NCBI RefSeq assembly: GCF_039529775.1
Contig: NZ_BAAANL010000003.1
Coordinates: 310,001-374,000 of the forward strand
Direction of reading: 5' to 3'
DNA from: Myceligenerans crystallogenes
Lineage (GTDB): Bacteria > Actinomycetota > Actinomycetes > Actinomycetales > Cellulomonadaceae
Length of the DNA: 64,000 nt
Position numbers and translations under genes: made by a program. Position 1 is the stretch's first letter, and every line of letters begins with the position of its first letter. Of the stretch, positions 16,736-24,651 are shown in pieces. The notes beneath the pieces were generated by a model, which searched no databases, was not told the origin of the DNA, and saw only the letters and a list, made by a program, of their open reading frames with translations.

Positions 16736-18559
16736 GTGCCCGAGCACGACGCAGACATGGAGTCCCAGCCCATGACAACTACTTCTTCCGGCGCCGCTGC
16801 CGCGGACACCCCGGACGCGACGGAGCGTCCGGACACCGCGGCAGCGCTGCCGCCCGAGAACCCCGATGCGCCGCCGGTCCCCGGCGGCGCGCCCGCGCCG
16901 CCGCGTCCCGCCGCCGACGACCGCAGCACCCGCGACCGCCTGCTCGAGAAGCTGCTCGGCGCCCGGCGCCTGGGCCTCGGCACCACCGCCCGGGACCGCA
17001 TGTGGGACCTGATCGGCACGCTGGCCGTGGTGACGATCGCCGCGGTCGCGCGCCTGTGGGAGCTGGGGCGGCCCGCCAAGCTGGTCTTCGACGAGACCTA
17101 CTACGTCAAGGAGGGCTGGTCGCTGGCGAGCCTCGGCTACGAGGCCGCCTGGCCGGAGGAGCCGAACCCGGCGTTCGAGGCCGGCGACGTCAGCTCCTAC
17201 AAGACCGGCGAGGCCGAGTACGTCGTCCATCCGCCGGTCGGCAAGTGGATGATCGCGCTCGGCATGCGGCTGACCGGAGGTGCGGACGACCCGTGGAAGT
17301 GGCGGATCGCCAGCGCCGTCGTCGGCATCCTGGCGGTGCTGCTGGTCATCCGGATCGCGCGGCGGATGTTCGGGTGGACGTCGCTGGGCCTGATGGCCGG
17401 TCTGCTGCTCGCCGTCGACGGCGAGGCGATCGTGCACTCGCGCACGGGCCTGCTGGACCAGTTCCTCATGTTCTGGGTGCTGGTCGCGTTCGCCTGCCTG
17501 GTCATGGACCGGGAATGGGGACGACGGCGCCTGGCCGAGCGGGTCGCGCACCTGATCGACTCCGGCAGCGAGGCGGTGATGACGTACGGCCCGCGGATCG
17601 GCTTCCGCTGGTGGCGGCTCGCGGCGGCGGTGTCGCTGGGCCTGGCGTGCGGCGTGAAGTGGTCGGGGCTGTACTTCGTGCTGGGGTTCGGGCTGCTGGT
17701 GGTCTTCTGGGACCTCGGCGCGCGGCGCGACGCGGGGATCCGGCGCTGGGTCGAGGACGGCGCGCTCGGCGTGCTGGTGACCGCGCTGGTCATGCTGCCC
17801 ACCATCGTGGTGGTGTACATCGCGACGTGGACCGGCTGGTTCGTGAACCGGATGTCGTACATGCGCGACTGGGCCGAGGTGAACGGGCAGACGGCGCCGG
17901 GATGGTTCCCGGGCTGGGCCGACGGCGTCTGGAACGCCGGGCGCTCGCTCGGGGAGTACCACAAGCAGATGTGGGACTTCCACACCAGCCTCGAGTCCGA
18001 CCACAGCTACGACGCGCACCCGGTCAACTGGATCGTCCAGGGGCGGCCGACGTCGTTCTTCTGGGAGAAGTTCACGCCCGGGCAGGGGCCGTGCCCGCCG
18101 GGCGCGACGCAGGACTGCGCGGTCGCCGTCACGTCGCTCGGCAACCCGGCGCTGTGGTGGCTGGGGGCGGCGACGCTGCTGGTCGCGCTGGTCCTGGCGC
18201 TCGTGAAGCGCGACTGGCGCGGTTCCGGGCCGCTGATGGGCGTCGCGGCGGGCTGGCTGCCGTGGTTCCAGTACTCGTGGCCGATCGCCGGGCTGCTCGG
18301 GGGCGTGGCGCGCACCATCTTCACGTTCTACTCGATCGTGTTCGCGCCGTTCCTGGTGCTGACGATCGTGTACGTGGTGGCCGCGCTCCTGGACTACACG
18401 GAGAACGACCCGCCCGCCAAGCGGGCGATCGGCTGGGTCGCCGGGGTGGTCACCGCCGTGATCGTGGGCGTGGGCGTGCTGTTCTACCCGATCTGGACGG
18501 CGATGCCGGTGCCGTACGACTACTGGCACGGCCTGATGTGGCTGCCGAGCTGGATCTGA
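16736..18559 (+). CDS. pmt: polyprenol-phosphate-mannose--protein mannosyltransferase
   Basis: Transfers mannose from polyprenyl-phosphate-mannose to Ser/Thr of exported proteins (PMT family, GT39). The 607-residue protein has a cytoplasmic N-terminal tail rich in Ala/Pro/Asp (1-75), then about ten membrane helices. The first outer loop carries the catalytic 'LVFDETYYVKEGWSL' (Asp-Glu pair) and 'VVHPPVGKWMIALGMRLTGG', both hallmarks. A central extracytoplasmic loop contains 'TWTGWFVNRMSYMRDW' and 'WDFHTSLESDHSYDAHPVNWIV', and a late helix region 'PWFQYSWPIAGLLGG...RTIFTFYSIVFAPF' is typical. The GTG at 16736 fits a -10 at 16724; ATGs at 16757 and 16772 are alternatives. The lipid donor could come from the GT2-GtrA protein at 53113. 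Confidence 0.93.
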   Translation: MPEHDADMESQPMTTTSSGAAAADTPDATERPDTAAALPPENPDAPPVPGGAPAPPRPAADDRSTRDRLLEKLLGARRLGLGTTARDRMWDLIGTLAVVTIAAVARLWELGRPAKLVFDETYYVKEGWSLASLGYEAAWPEEPNPAFEAGDVSSYKTGEAEYVVHPPVGKWMIALGMRLTGGADDPWKWRIASAVVGILAVLLVIRIARRMFGWTSLGLMAGLLLAVDGEAIVHSRTGLLDQFLMFWVLVAFACLVMDREWGRRRLAERVAHLIDSGSEAVMTYGPRIGFRWWRLAAAVSLGLACGVKWSGLYFVLGFGLLVVFWDLGARRDAGIRRWVEDGALGVLVTALVMLPTIVVVYIATWTGWFVNRMSYMRDWAEVNGQTAPGWFPGWADGVWNAGRSLGEYHKQMWDFHTSLESDHSYDAHPVNWIVQGRPTSFFWEKFTPGQGPCPPGATQDCAVAVTSLGNPALWWLGAATLLVALVLALVKRDWRGSGPLMGVAAGWLPWFQYSWPIAGLLGGVARTIFTFYSIVFAPFLVLTIVYVVAALLDYTENDPPAKRAIGWVAGVVTAVIVGVGVLFYPIWTAMPVPYDYWHGLMWLPSWI

Positions 18560-18583
18560 CCGCGGCGCCGCGGCGGCGGCAAT

Positions 18584-18621
18584 AGGATTGGGCGGGGCCG
18601 GCATCTGGCCTCGCCCATCCT
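18584..18621 (+). terminator. hairpin between pmt and metG
   Basis: AGGAT(18584-18588), GGGCG(18590-18594) and GGCC(18596-18599) pair with GGCC(18607-18610), CGCCC(18612-18616) and ATCCT(18617-18621), with a 7-base loop. It lies 25 bases after the pmt stop and 30 before metG, so it may terminate pmt or form part of the metG leader; no T run follows. A TAGGAT -10-like box overlaps its left arm. Confidence 0.5.
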
Positions 18622-18650
18622 GTTCTGCCGACGAAATGGAGCATCCACCG

Positions 18651-20369
18651 ATGGCTCGCCACCTTGTGACCAGTGCGCTTCCGTACATCAACGGTGTCAA
18701 GCACCTGGGGAACATGGTCGGCTCGATGCTCCCGGCGGATGTGTACGCCCGGTACCTGCGCCAGCGCGGCCACGACGTGCTGTACATCTGCGCCACGGAC
18801 GAGCACGGCACCCCGGCCGAGCTGGCCGCCGCCAAGGCGGGCCTGCCCGTCGCCGAGTTCTGCGCCCAGGCGCACGAGACGCAGAAGGCGATCTACGAGG
18901 GCTTCAGCCTGCGGTTCGACTACTTCGGCCGCAGCTCGTCCCGGCAGAACGCGGAGCTGACCCAGCACTTCGCCCGTCGCCTGCACGAGAACGGCTTCAT
19001 CGAGGAGCGCGCCATCCGCCAGGTGTACTCGAACGCGGACGGCCGGTTCCTCCCGGACCGCTACGTCGAGGGCACCTGCCCGCACTGCGGCTACGACAAG
19101 GCGCGCGGCGACCAGTGCGAGAACTGCACGCGCGTGCTCGACCCGACGGACCTCATCGAGCCGCGCTCGGCGATCAGCGGCTCCACGGACCTCGAGATCC
19201 GCGAGACCAAGCACCTCTTCCTCCTGCAGTCGGCCCTGCAGGGCGAGGTCGAGGCGTGGCTCGACGAGAACAGCGAGGACTGGCCGCTGCTGTCGACGTC
19301 GATCGCGCGCAAGTGGCTCGCCGAGGGCCTGCAGGACCGCGCGATCACCCGTGACCTGGAGTGGGGCGTCCCGGTCCCGGCCGACACCTGGCCGGAGCTC
19401 GCGGCCGAGGGCAAGGTCTTCTACGTCTGGTTCGACGCCCCGATCGAGTACATCGGCGCCACCAAGGAGTGGGCCGACGCCGCCGGGGCCGGCGAGACCC
19501 GGGACTGGAAGTCCTGGTGGTACGAGGCCGACGACGTCCGCTACACGCAGTTCATGGCCAAGGACAACGTCCCGTTCCACACGGTGATGTTCCCCGCCAC
19601 GCAGCTGGGCGTCCGCGAGCCCTGGAAGAAGACCGACTTCGTCAAGGGCTTCTCCTGGCTGACGTACTACGGCGGCAAGTTCTCCACCTCGCAGCAGCGC
19701 GGCATCTTCACCGACGCGGCCCTCGAGCTCCTGCCCAGCGACTACTGGCGGTACTTCCTGGTCGCGAACGCGCCCGAGTCCGACGACTCCTCGTTCACCT
19801 GGGAGCACTTCGCCGCCACGGTCAACAAGGACCTCGCCGACACGCTCGGCAACTTCGTGAACCGGGTGCTGACCTTCTCGGTCAAGAAGTTCGGCGACAC
19901 CGTCCCGGCGGGGGGCACCCCGGGCGAGGCCGAGGAGCGTCTCGGCGCCGAGGTCGCGGGGCGCCTGGCGGAGCTCGAGGAGCACCTCGACTCCCTGGAG
20001 TACCGCAAGGCGGCCTCCGCCCTGCGCGCGCTCTGGTCCGCGGGCAACGCCTACCTGGTCGAGAAGGAGCCCTGGAAGCAGGTCAAGGTCGACGAGGAGG
20101 CGGCGGCCCTGTCGCTGCGCACGGCCATGAACCTCATCCGCCTGTACGCGATCGTCTCCGAGCCGTTCATCCCGGCCACGGCGGCGGCCCTGCGCGGTGT
20201 CTTCACCCTCGACGACGCCGCGACGTGGGTGAGCGCCGACGAGGCGCGGGCGCTCGACGCGGTCCCGGCGGGGACGCCGGTCACCGTTCCGCCCGTCCTG
20301 TACGCCAAGCTGACCGACGACGACGTCGCCGGGTACGTCGAGCGCTTCGGCGGCACCGCCGCGGAGTGA
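18651..20369 (+). CDS. metG: methionyl-tRNA synthetase
   Basis: Charges tRNA-Met with methionine. The 572-residue class I synthetase has the HIGH-type motif in PYINGVKHLGN (about 10-20), a zinc knuckle CPHCGYD...CENC (about 144-160), a tRNA-selectivity area 'VWFDAPIEYIGATKEW' and the KMSKS-type motif as KFSTSQ (about 350). The C-terminal anticodon domain (about 385-572) has 'NFVNRVLTFSVKKF' and 'WKQVKVDEEAA'. The KFSTS form and the four-cysteine knuckle are those of actinobacterial MetRS1. Start ATG at 18651 has GGAG 10-13 bases upstream. It is followed by tatD after 90 bases, a conserved actinobacterial order. Confidence 0.96.
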   Translation: MARHLVTSALPYINGVKHLGNMVGSMLPADVYARYLRQRGHDVLYICATDEHGTPAELAAAKAGLPVAEFCAQAHETQKAIYEGFSLRFDYFGRSSSRQNAELTQHFARRLHENGFIEERAIRQVYSNADGRFLPDRYVEGTCPHCGYDKARGDQCENCTRVLDPTDLIEPRSAISGSTDLEIRETKHLFLLQSALQGEVEAWLDENSEDWPLLSTSIARKWLAEGLQDRAITRDLEWGVPVPADTWPELAAEGKVFYVWFDAPIEYIGATKEWADAAGAGETRDWKSWWYEADDVRYTQFMAKDNVPFHTVMFPATQLGVREPWKKTDFVKGFSWLTYYGGKFSTSQQRGIFTDAALELLPSDYWRYFLVANAPESDDSSFTWEHFAATVNKDLADTLGNFVNRVLTFSVKKFGDTVPAGGTPGEAEERLGAEVAGRLAELEEHLDSLEYRKAASALRALWSAGNAYLVEKEPWKQVKVDEEAAALSLRTAMNLIRLYAIVSEPFIPATAAALRGVFTLDDAATWVSADEARALDAVPAGTPVTVPPVLYAKLTDDDVAGYVERFGGTAAE

Positions 20370-20403
20370 CGCGGCACGTCGTCACCGTCCCGTACCTCCG
20401 GCG

Positions 20404-20427
20404 GCCCGCACGCGGCACCGTGCGGGC
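20404..20427 (+). terminator. hairpin between metG and tatD
   Basis: GCCCGCACG at 20404-20412 pairs perfectly with CGTGCGGGC at 20419-20427 around a 6-base loop. It lies 35 bases after metG and 32 before tatD and lacks a T tract, so it may be a weak terminator or a processing hairpin. Confidence 0.5.
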
Positions 20428-20459
20428 GCCGATCGACGCCGTGCCAACCGAGGAGACCC

Positions 20460-21476
20460 ATGGCCCGCAAGCGTGACCGCGGATTCCCCGCGGATCCTGA
20501 GCCGCTGCCCGTCGCCGTCGTCGACAACCACACCCACCTGGACCACATCGGCGCGGTCCTGCCCGACGACGTGCCCGCACCCACCGTGGACGAGCACCTC
20601 GCCCGGGCGGCGGCCGCGGGCGTGGACCGCGTCGTGCAGGTGGGCTGCGACCTCGACTCGGCCCGCTGGACGGCGCGCCTGCTCGGCGGCGGCCCGGCGG
20701 CGTCGGGCGGCGTCGTCGTCCGGGCCGGAGCCGCGCCTTCCGGCGGCCCGCCCGGAGCCGTGCCCTCCGACGGCTCGCCCGCCGGGGGAACCGTGCCGCG
20801 GCAGGTGCTCGGGGCCGTCGCCATCCATCCGAACGAGGCGACGCTGCACGGCGGCGTGGACGAGGTCGGGCCCGACGGGCTGCCCCCCGAGCCCGAGGCG
20901 CGGCACGCCGTGTCGCTCGACGACGCCGTCGCCGAGATCGCCGCGCTCGCCCGCGGCACCGAGCGGATCCGGGCCATCGGCGAGACCGGCATGGACCTGT
21001 TCCGCACCGGGCCGAAGGGCGAGGAGGCGCAGCGGGACTCGTTCCGCGCGCACATCGCGCTCGCCAAGGAGCTCGGCCTGGCCCTGCAGATCCACGACCG
21101 GGACGCGCACGCCCAGGTCATCGAGGTCCTCCTCGCCGACGGCGCCCCCGAGCGCACGGTGTTCCACTGCTTCTCGGGCGACGCCGAGATGGCCCGGGTG
21201 TGCACCGAGCAGGGCTGGTACCTCTCGTTCGCGGGCCCGATCACCTTCAAGCCGAACGACGACCTGCGCGCGGCGCTCGCCGAGATCCCCCGGCACCTCG
21301 TGCTGCTGGAGACCGACGCCCCGTACCTGACGCCGCACCCTTTCCGCGGCCAACCGAACGCTCCGTTCGCCGCCGCGCACACGGCCCGCTTCATGGCCGA
21401 ATTTCTGGGCTCTGACCTGGGAGAACTCTGTTCGGCGATCAATGCCAACTCGGAGGCCGTCTACGGCAATTGGTGA
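20460..21476 (+). CDS. tatD: TatD-family metal-dependent deoxyribonuclease
   Basis: A TIM-barrel metal hydrolase (338 residues) with 3'-5' exonuclease activity in characterised relatives. Metal ligands are seen in VVDNHTHLDH (about 20-29), in 'IGETGMDLF' (Glu), 'LQIHDRDAHAQ', 'FHCFSGD' and the final 'LLETDAPYLTPHPFRG'. Between 'LDSARWTARLL' and 'VLGAVAIHPNEA', bases about 20690-20800 encode roughly 38 extra Gly/Ala/Pro/Ser residues not present in typical TatD proteins; this lies in a surface loop, so activity is probably kept. The ATG at 20460 follows GAGGAG at 20449-20454. The stop at 21476 is only 65 bases before the next gene, which suggests co-transcription with the first Rpf-like gene. 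Confidence 0.93.
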   Translation: MARKRDRGFPADPEPLPVAVVDNHTHLDHIGAVLPDDVPAPTVDEHLARAAAAGVDRVVQVGCDLDSARWTARLLGGGPAASGGVVVRAGAAPSGGPPGAVPSDGSPAGGTVPRQVLGAVAIHPNEATLHGGVDEVGPDGLPPEPEARHAVSLDDAVAEIAALARGTERIRAIGETGMDLFRTGPKGEEAQRDSFRAHIALAKELGLALQIHDRDAHAQVIEVLLADGAPERTVFHCFSGDAEMARVCTEQGWYLSFAGPITFKPNDDLRAALAEIPRHLVLLETDAPYLTPHPFRGQPNAPFAAAHTARFMAEFLGSDLGELCSAINANSEAVYGNW

Positions 21477-21541
21477 CCACGCGACCTGGCACCTTCCGCG
21501 GGCTTTCCAGACGGCCCGCGTTCCGTTACCGTCTTGTGCTC

Positions 21542-23176
21542 GTGGCAGACCATACGACCGTGAGATCGCGGCGGGAGCTCGGAGCGGCACGCTTCGCGGA
21601 CCCGAGGACCGCGGCACCCAGGAAGGCGACCGGCAGCGCCGGCGGCCCCTGGTCGGCAGAAAAGCCGCGTCAGACCAACGGCTCGCTCCCGGGCGGCCCG
21701 CAGGCCCCGGGCATCGACGCCCCGGGCACGCCGGGCACGCCGGCGGGTGTGTCCCGCGCCTTCGGCGCCGAGGGCGTCGCGCCCGCAGTGCCCGCGCCCC
21801 CGAGCCCTCGGCCGCCGTCGGCGCCGCAGCGGCCCGGAGCGATCCAGCCGTCCTCCGGCCCGCAGCCGGCCGTCGGCCTCCAGCCGTCGTCGGGGCCGCA
21901 GCCGGCCACCGGGCTCCGGCCGGCCTCCGGTGCGCAGCCGGAGGTGCCCCGTCCCGACGGCGCCAAGCGCCGCAAGGGCGCCCACACCGCGCCGCCGGAG
22001 CCGCTGAGCTTCAAGCCGCCGGAGTGGCTGGCCAAGGCCCCGGTCCGGGTCACGGCCCAGGCCGCCGTCCTCGGCAGCCTCGTGGCCGTCACCGGCACGT
22101 ACGCCGCCCAGGCCAAGACCGTCACCATCGACTACAACGGCGAGCTCAAGACCGTGGACGCCTACGGCACCACCGTCGCCGAGATCCTCAAGTCGCAGCA
22201 CATCACGCCCGGCCGGGCCGACGTCGTCACGCCGGCCGTCGACGCGGACGCCAAGGACGGCTCCGTCATCGTGGTGCGCTCGATGCGCACGGTCGACATC
22301 GAGATCGACGGCGAGCGCACGCAGATGGAGACGACGGCGGGCACCGTCGGCGAACTGCTCGCCCTCATCGGTGAGCGGGGCCAGGGGGCGGTCGCCTCGG
22401 CGTCGCGCTCCGAGCCGCTCGGCCGCGAGCCGATCCGCGTGTCCACGATGAAGACGGTGCACGTCTCGGTGGACGGCAGGACGATGCCGGTGAAGTCCAC
22501 CCAGCCCACGGTCGGCGGCATGCTGGCCGAGGCCGGGATCGTCCTGAAGGACAAGGACGTCTCCTCGGTGCCGCTCGGCGCGGCCGCCGTCGACGGCATG
22601 GTCGTGATGATCAACCGGAACGCCTCCTCGCAGACCACGGTCACGGAGACGATCCCGTTCGAGACGAAGACGATCGAGGACCCGAACCTGCTCGAGGGCG
22701 AAGAGGTCGTGCAGACCGCCGGCGTGGCCGGCGAGGCGCAGATCAGGTACGCCGTGACCGAGCTCGGCGGCGCCGTCGTCGAACGCGAGGTGCTGGAGCG
22801 GAAGATCCTCAGCGAGCCGGTCACCCAGGTGGTCGCGATCGGCACGATGCAGATCGCGACGGCGCAGGCGGACCCGGACTCGGCGCGCGCGCTGGGGCAG
22901 TCCATGGCCGCGGAGCGGGGCTGGACGGGCGAGGAGTGGGAGTGCCTGGACGCGCTCTGGACGCGCGAGTCCGGCTGGCGCTGGAACGCCGACAACCCGT
23001 CGTCGAGCGCCTACGGGATCCCGCAGGCGCTGCCGGGCTCGAAGATGGCGACGCACGGGTCCGACTGGCTGACCAACCCCGCCACGCAGATCTCCTGGGG
23101 CTTCGAGTACATCGCGGGGCGGTACGGGAGCCCGTGCGGGGCCTGGGCGCACTCGGAGTCCGTGGGCTGGTACTGA
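21542..23176 (+). CDS. Rpf-like cell-wall protein 1: Pro-rich tail, membrane helix, three DUF348, G5, lytic-transglycosylase-like domain
   Basis: A 544-residue envelope protein likely to cleave or bind peptidoglycan. Domains: a cytoplasmic Pro/Ser/Gly-rich tail (about 1-160) with a 12-residue repeat; one membrane helix (about 165-190); three DUF348 repeats (KTVTIDYNGELKTVDAYG..., RTVDIEIDGERTQMETTAG..., KTVHVSVDGRTMPVKST...) at about 193-360; a G5 domain (TVTETIPFETKTIEDPNLLEGEE...) at about 365-440; and a C-terminal 80-residue domain (ECLDALWTRESGWRWNADN...AYGIPQALPGSKM...YIAGRYGSPCGAW) of the transglycosylase/aggregation-promoting-factor type, with its catalytic Glu in TRES. Start is uncertain: GTG at 21542 is chosen because it begins past a TACCGT -10-like box at 21527; GTG 21536 and GTG 21473 are alternatives. 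Confidence 0.85.
   Translation: MADHTTVRSRRELGAARFADPRTAAPRKATGSAGGPWSAEKPRQTNGSLPGGPQAPGIDAPGTPGTPAGVSRAFGAEGVAPAVPAPPSPRPPSAPQRPGAIQPSSGPQPAVGLQPSSGPQPATGLRPASGAQPEVPRPDGAKRRKGAHTAPPEPLSFKPPEWLAKAPVRVTAQAAVLGSLVAVTGTYAAQAKTVTIDYNGELKTVDAYGTTVAEILKSQHITPGRADVVTPAVDADAKDGSVIVVRSMRTVDIEIDGERTQMETTAGTVGELLALIGERGQGAVASASRSEPLGREPIRVSTMKTVHVSVDGRTMPVKSTQPTVGGMLAEAGIVLKDKDVSSVPLGAAAVDGMVVMINRNASSQTTVTETIPFETKTIEDPNLLEGEEVVQTAGVAGEAQIRYAVTELGGAVVEREVLERKILSEPVTQVVAIGTMQIATAQADPDSARALGQSMAAERGWTGEEWECLDALWTRESGWRWNADNPSSSAYGIPQALPGSKMATHGSDWLTNPATQISWGFEYIAGRYGSPCGAWAHSESVGWY
21845..21952 (+). repeat. 36-bp tandem repeat, three copies, inside Rpf-like gene 1
   Basis: Copies at 21845-21880, 21881-21916 and 21917-21952 encode a 12-residue unit of the type QPSSGPQPAVGL, QPSSGPQPATGL and RPASGAQPEVPR. 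The first two are nearly identical at protein level but differ in synonymous bases. The repeat extends the cytoplasmic Pro-rich tail. Confidence 0.8.
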
Positions 23177-23300
23177 TCTCCCGCCCCAGCTCGCCGGTGG
23201 CTTTTCCCGCCGCGCGGGTGTCGGCCCTGTACTAACGGACTCGGGTGCCGTTATCGCTGCAGAACGCCGGTGCCCGGGTTGCGGGTGAAAAGGGCCGGGT

Positions 23301-23312
23301 TACGTTCGGCTC
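23301..23312 (+). promoter_or_regulatory. -10 element of a probable leaderless transcript (rpf)
   Basis: TACGTT at 23301-23306 ends six bases before the GTG start at 23313. The surrounding GGTTACGTT resembles the GTTACCGT and GTTACGGT sequences before the two flanking Rpf-like genes (21525 and 24419), so the three may share a promoter type. Confidence 0.5.
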
Positions 23313-24341
23313 GTGAGAACACTCGACGCCGAGATCTTCGGCGAGGTCACGGAAGCGCACGGGCAGGGCACCGCGGCGCCCGGTGGCGGGATCGCGGGCA
23401 GCGGTTCCGGTGACCGCGGGAAGCGGGCGGTCACCTGGCGGACCGTTCTGGCCGTGCTGCTCGTCGTCCTGCTGCTCGCGGTGGTCGCGGGTGGCGTTCT
23501 CGCCTACCGGGCCGCGCACAAGACCGTGACGCTCGACGTCGACGGGCGGCTCGTGCGGGTCACGACCTTCGCCACGAACGTGCCGCTCCGGCAGCGGGTG
23601 GGGACCGTCGAGGAACGGACCACCACGGCGATCCCGTTCGAGAGCGTGCGGCGGGCGAACCCCGCGCTGTACTCCGACCTGCCCGAGCGGGTGGTGCGGG
23701 CGGGGGTCGAGGGCGTACGGACCAGGGTCTTCGAGGTGGTGTACGTCGACGGCGAGGAGAAGTCCCGCCGGGAGGTGTCCGACGACGTGACCCGCGAGCC
23801 GGTGGACGAGATCGTCGAGTACGGGACGCTCGCGAGGCCGGAACCGGACCTGGAGCAGGAAACCCGGTACGACACCGAGGCGGAGAACGACGCCTACGAG
23901 CCCTACGAAGCTCCGCCGCCGAGCGCGGCAACAACCGAAACCATCGAATACGCGGCCCCCGCCCCCGCCCCCGCCGCCCCGGCCGCACCGCGCGCGACCA
24001 TGTCATCGGGGTCGATGGCACCGCGACCATCGACCGGGATGACATGGTCGCCGGGCGCGTGGGGGCCGGCGGCCGGCGGGGCCGGCGGCGCGCCCGTCCC
24101 CACGGGGGACGTGTGGGCCGCGCTCGGTGTCTGTGAGTCCAGCGGGGATCCCGCCACCGACACCGGGAACGGGTACTACGGGCTCTACCAGTTCTCGTTG
24201 GCGACCTGGCGGGCGACGGGCGGGTCCGGGCTGCCCTCGGAGGCGTCCGCGGCCGAGCAGACGATGCGGGCCCAGGTGCTCCAGGAGCAGGCCGGATGGG
24301 GGCAGTGGCCGGCGTGCTCGGCTGCGCTCGGCTTGCGCTGA
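23313..24341 (+). CDS. rpf: resuscitation-promoting factor with transglycosylase (Rpf) domain, Rpf-like protein 2
   Basis: A 342-residue membrane-anchored muralytic enzyme. A membrane helix (about 43-67) is followed by a single shortened DUF348 unit (HKTVTLDVDGRLVRVTTFATN), a G5 domain (EERTTTAIPFESVRR...VDEIVEYGTL, about 95-172), an acidic then Ala/Pro-rich linker (175-265), and a C-terminal Rpf domain (about 268-342). The Rpf domain shows VWAALGVCESSGDPATDTGNGYYGLYQF, matching the lysozyme-like Rpf fold with its catalytic Glu in CESSG and the paired cysteines (CES..., PACS). This is the only one of the three tandem genes with the true Rpf domain. The linker includes a palindromic DNA element at 23994-24051 read in frame. 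GTG at 23313 matches a leaderless arrangement. Confidence 0.9.
   Translation: MRTLDAEIFGEVTEAHGQGTAAPGGGIAGSGSGDRGKRAVTWRTVLAVLLVVLLLAVVAGGVLAYRAAHKTVTLDVDGRLVRVTTFATNVPLRQRVGTVEERTTTAIPFESVRRANPALYSDLPERVVRAGVEGVRTRVFEVVYVDGEEKSRREVSDDVTREPVDEIVEYGTLARPEPDLEQETRYDTEAENDAYEPYEAPPPSAATTETIEYAAPAPAPAAPAAPRATMSSGSMAPRPSTGMTWSPGAWGPAAGGAGGAPVPTGDVWAALGVCESSGDPATDTGNGYYGLYQFSLATWRATGGSGLPSEASAAEQTMRAQVLQEQAGWGQWPACSAALGLR
23994..24051. repeat. palindromic repeat element, copy within rpf coding sequence
   Basis: Arms 23994-24018 and 24027-24051 are inverted copies (23 of 25 positions match) around an 8-base loop CACCGCGA. The arm contains GACCATGTCATC and ends TCGATGG. The same arm (GACCATGTCATC...CGATGG) and an 8-base loop occur in the intergenic copy at 31734-31787. 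In the rpf frame it encodes about residues 228-247 (RATMSSGSMAPRPSTGMTW), a Met/Ser/Pro-rich piece unlike the rest of the linker. Confidence 0.85.
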
Positions 24342-24651
24342 TCCCGCAAAGGGAACGCAGACATCTCGCTCGTGACCGGAAACACAGGATGCCGATTCGC
24401 CAGAGGGATAACGGATCGGTTACGGTCTAGTGTCTCGCTTGCAGGCGTGATTCGGAATAGTGTACGAGTCCGATTCGCCGGGCAGGCGGGATGGCGCCTC
24501 CCAGGGTGCTCCGACAGGGGCGCGCGGGTGGCGTCGAGACCGCCGGATCGGCCGTCGAGACCCCGACAATCTACATTCCGTCGTGGAGGGTGCCGGTAAA
24601 CGGCAGCCCGCTCTCGCCGTCGTGCCCGGGAAGTCCGAAGACTGGACGCGA
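24342..24651 (+). promoter_or_regulatory. 310-bp leader before Rpf-like gene 3
   Basis: No gene is convincing here. GGTTACGGTCTAGTGT at 24418-24433 is a likely promoter segment, with TAGTGT at 24428-24433; a second TAGTGT occurs at 24458-24463. The decamer CCGATTCGCC appears at 24392-24401 and again at 24470-24479. If transcription starts near 24440 the untranslated leader is about 210 bases. No known riboswitch signature was recognised; in particular the c-di-AMP (ydaO) motif that precedes rpf genes in some actinobacteria was not found by eye. Reading could also begin at the GTG at 24460, adding 64 residues to the gene. Confidence 0.45.

Noticed and set aside
18560..18650. T-box riboswitch before metG
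   Set aside because: Only a simple hairpin is present; no T-box sequence, no specifier loop, and T-boxes for metG are not usual in this phylum.
24342..24651. c-di-AMP (ydaO) riboswitch before the third Rpf-like gene
   Set aside because: Known for rpf genes in other actinobacteria, but the conserved ydaO core sequences were not found in this leader.
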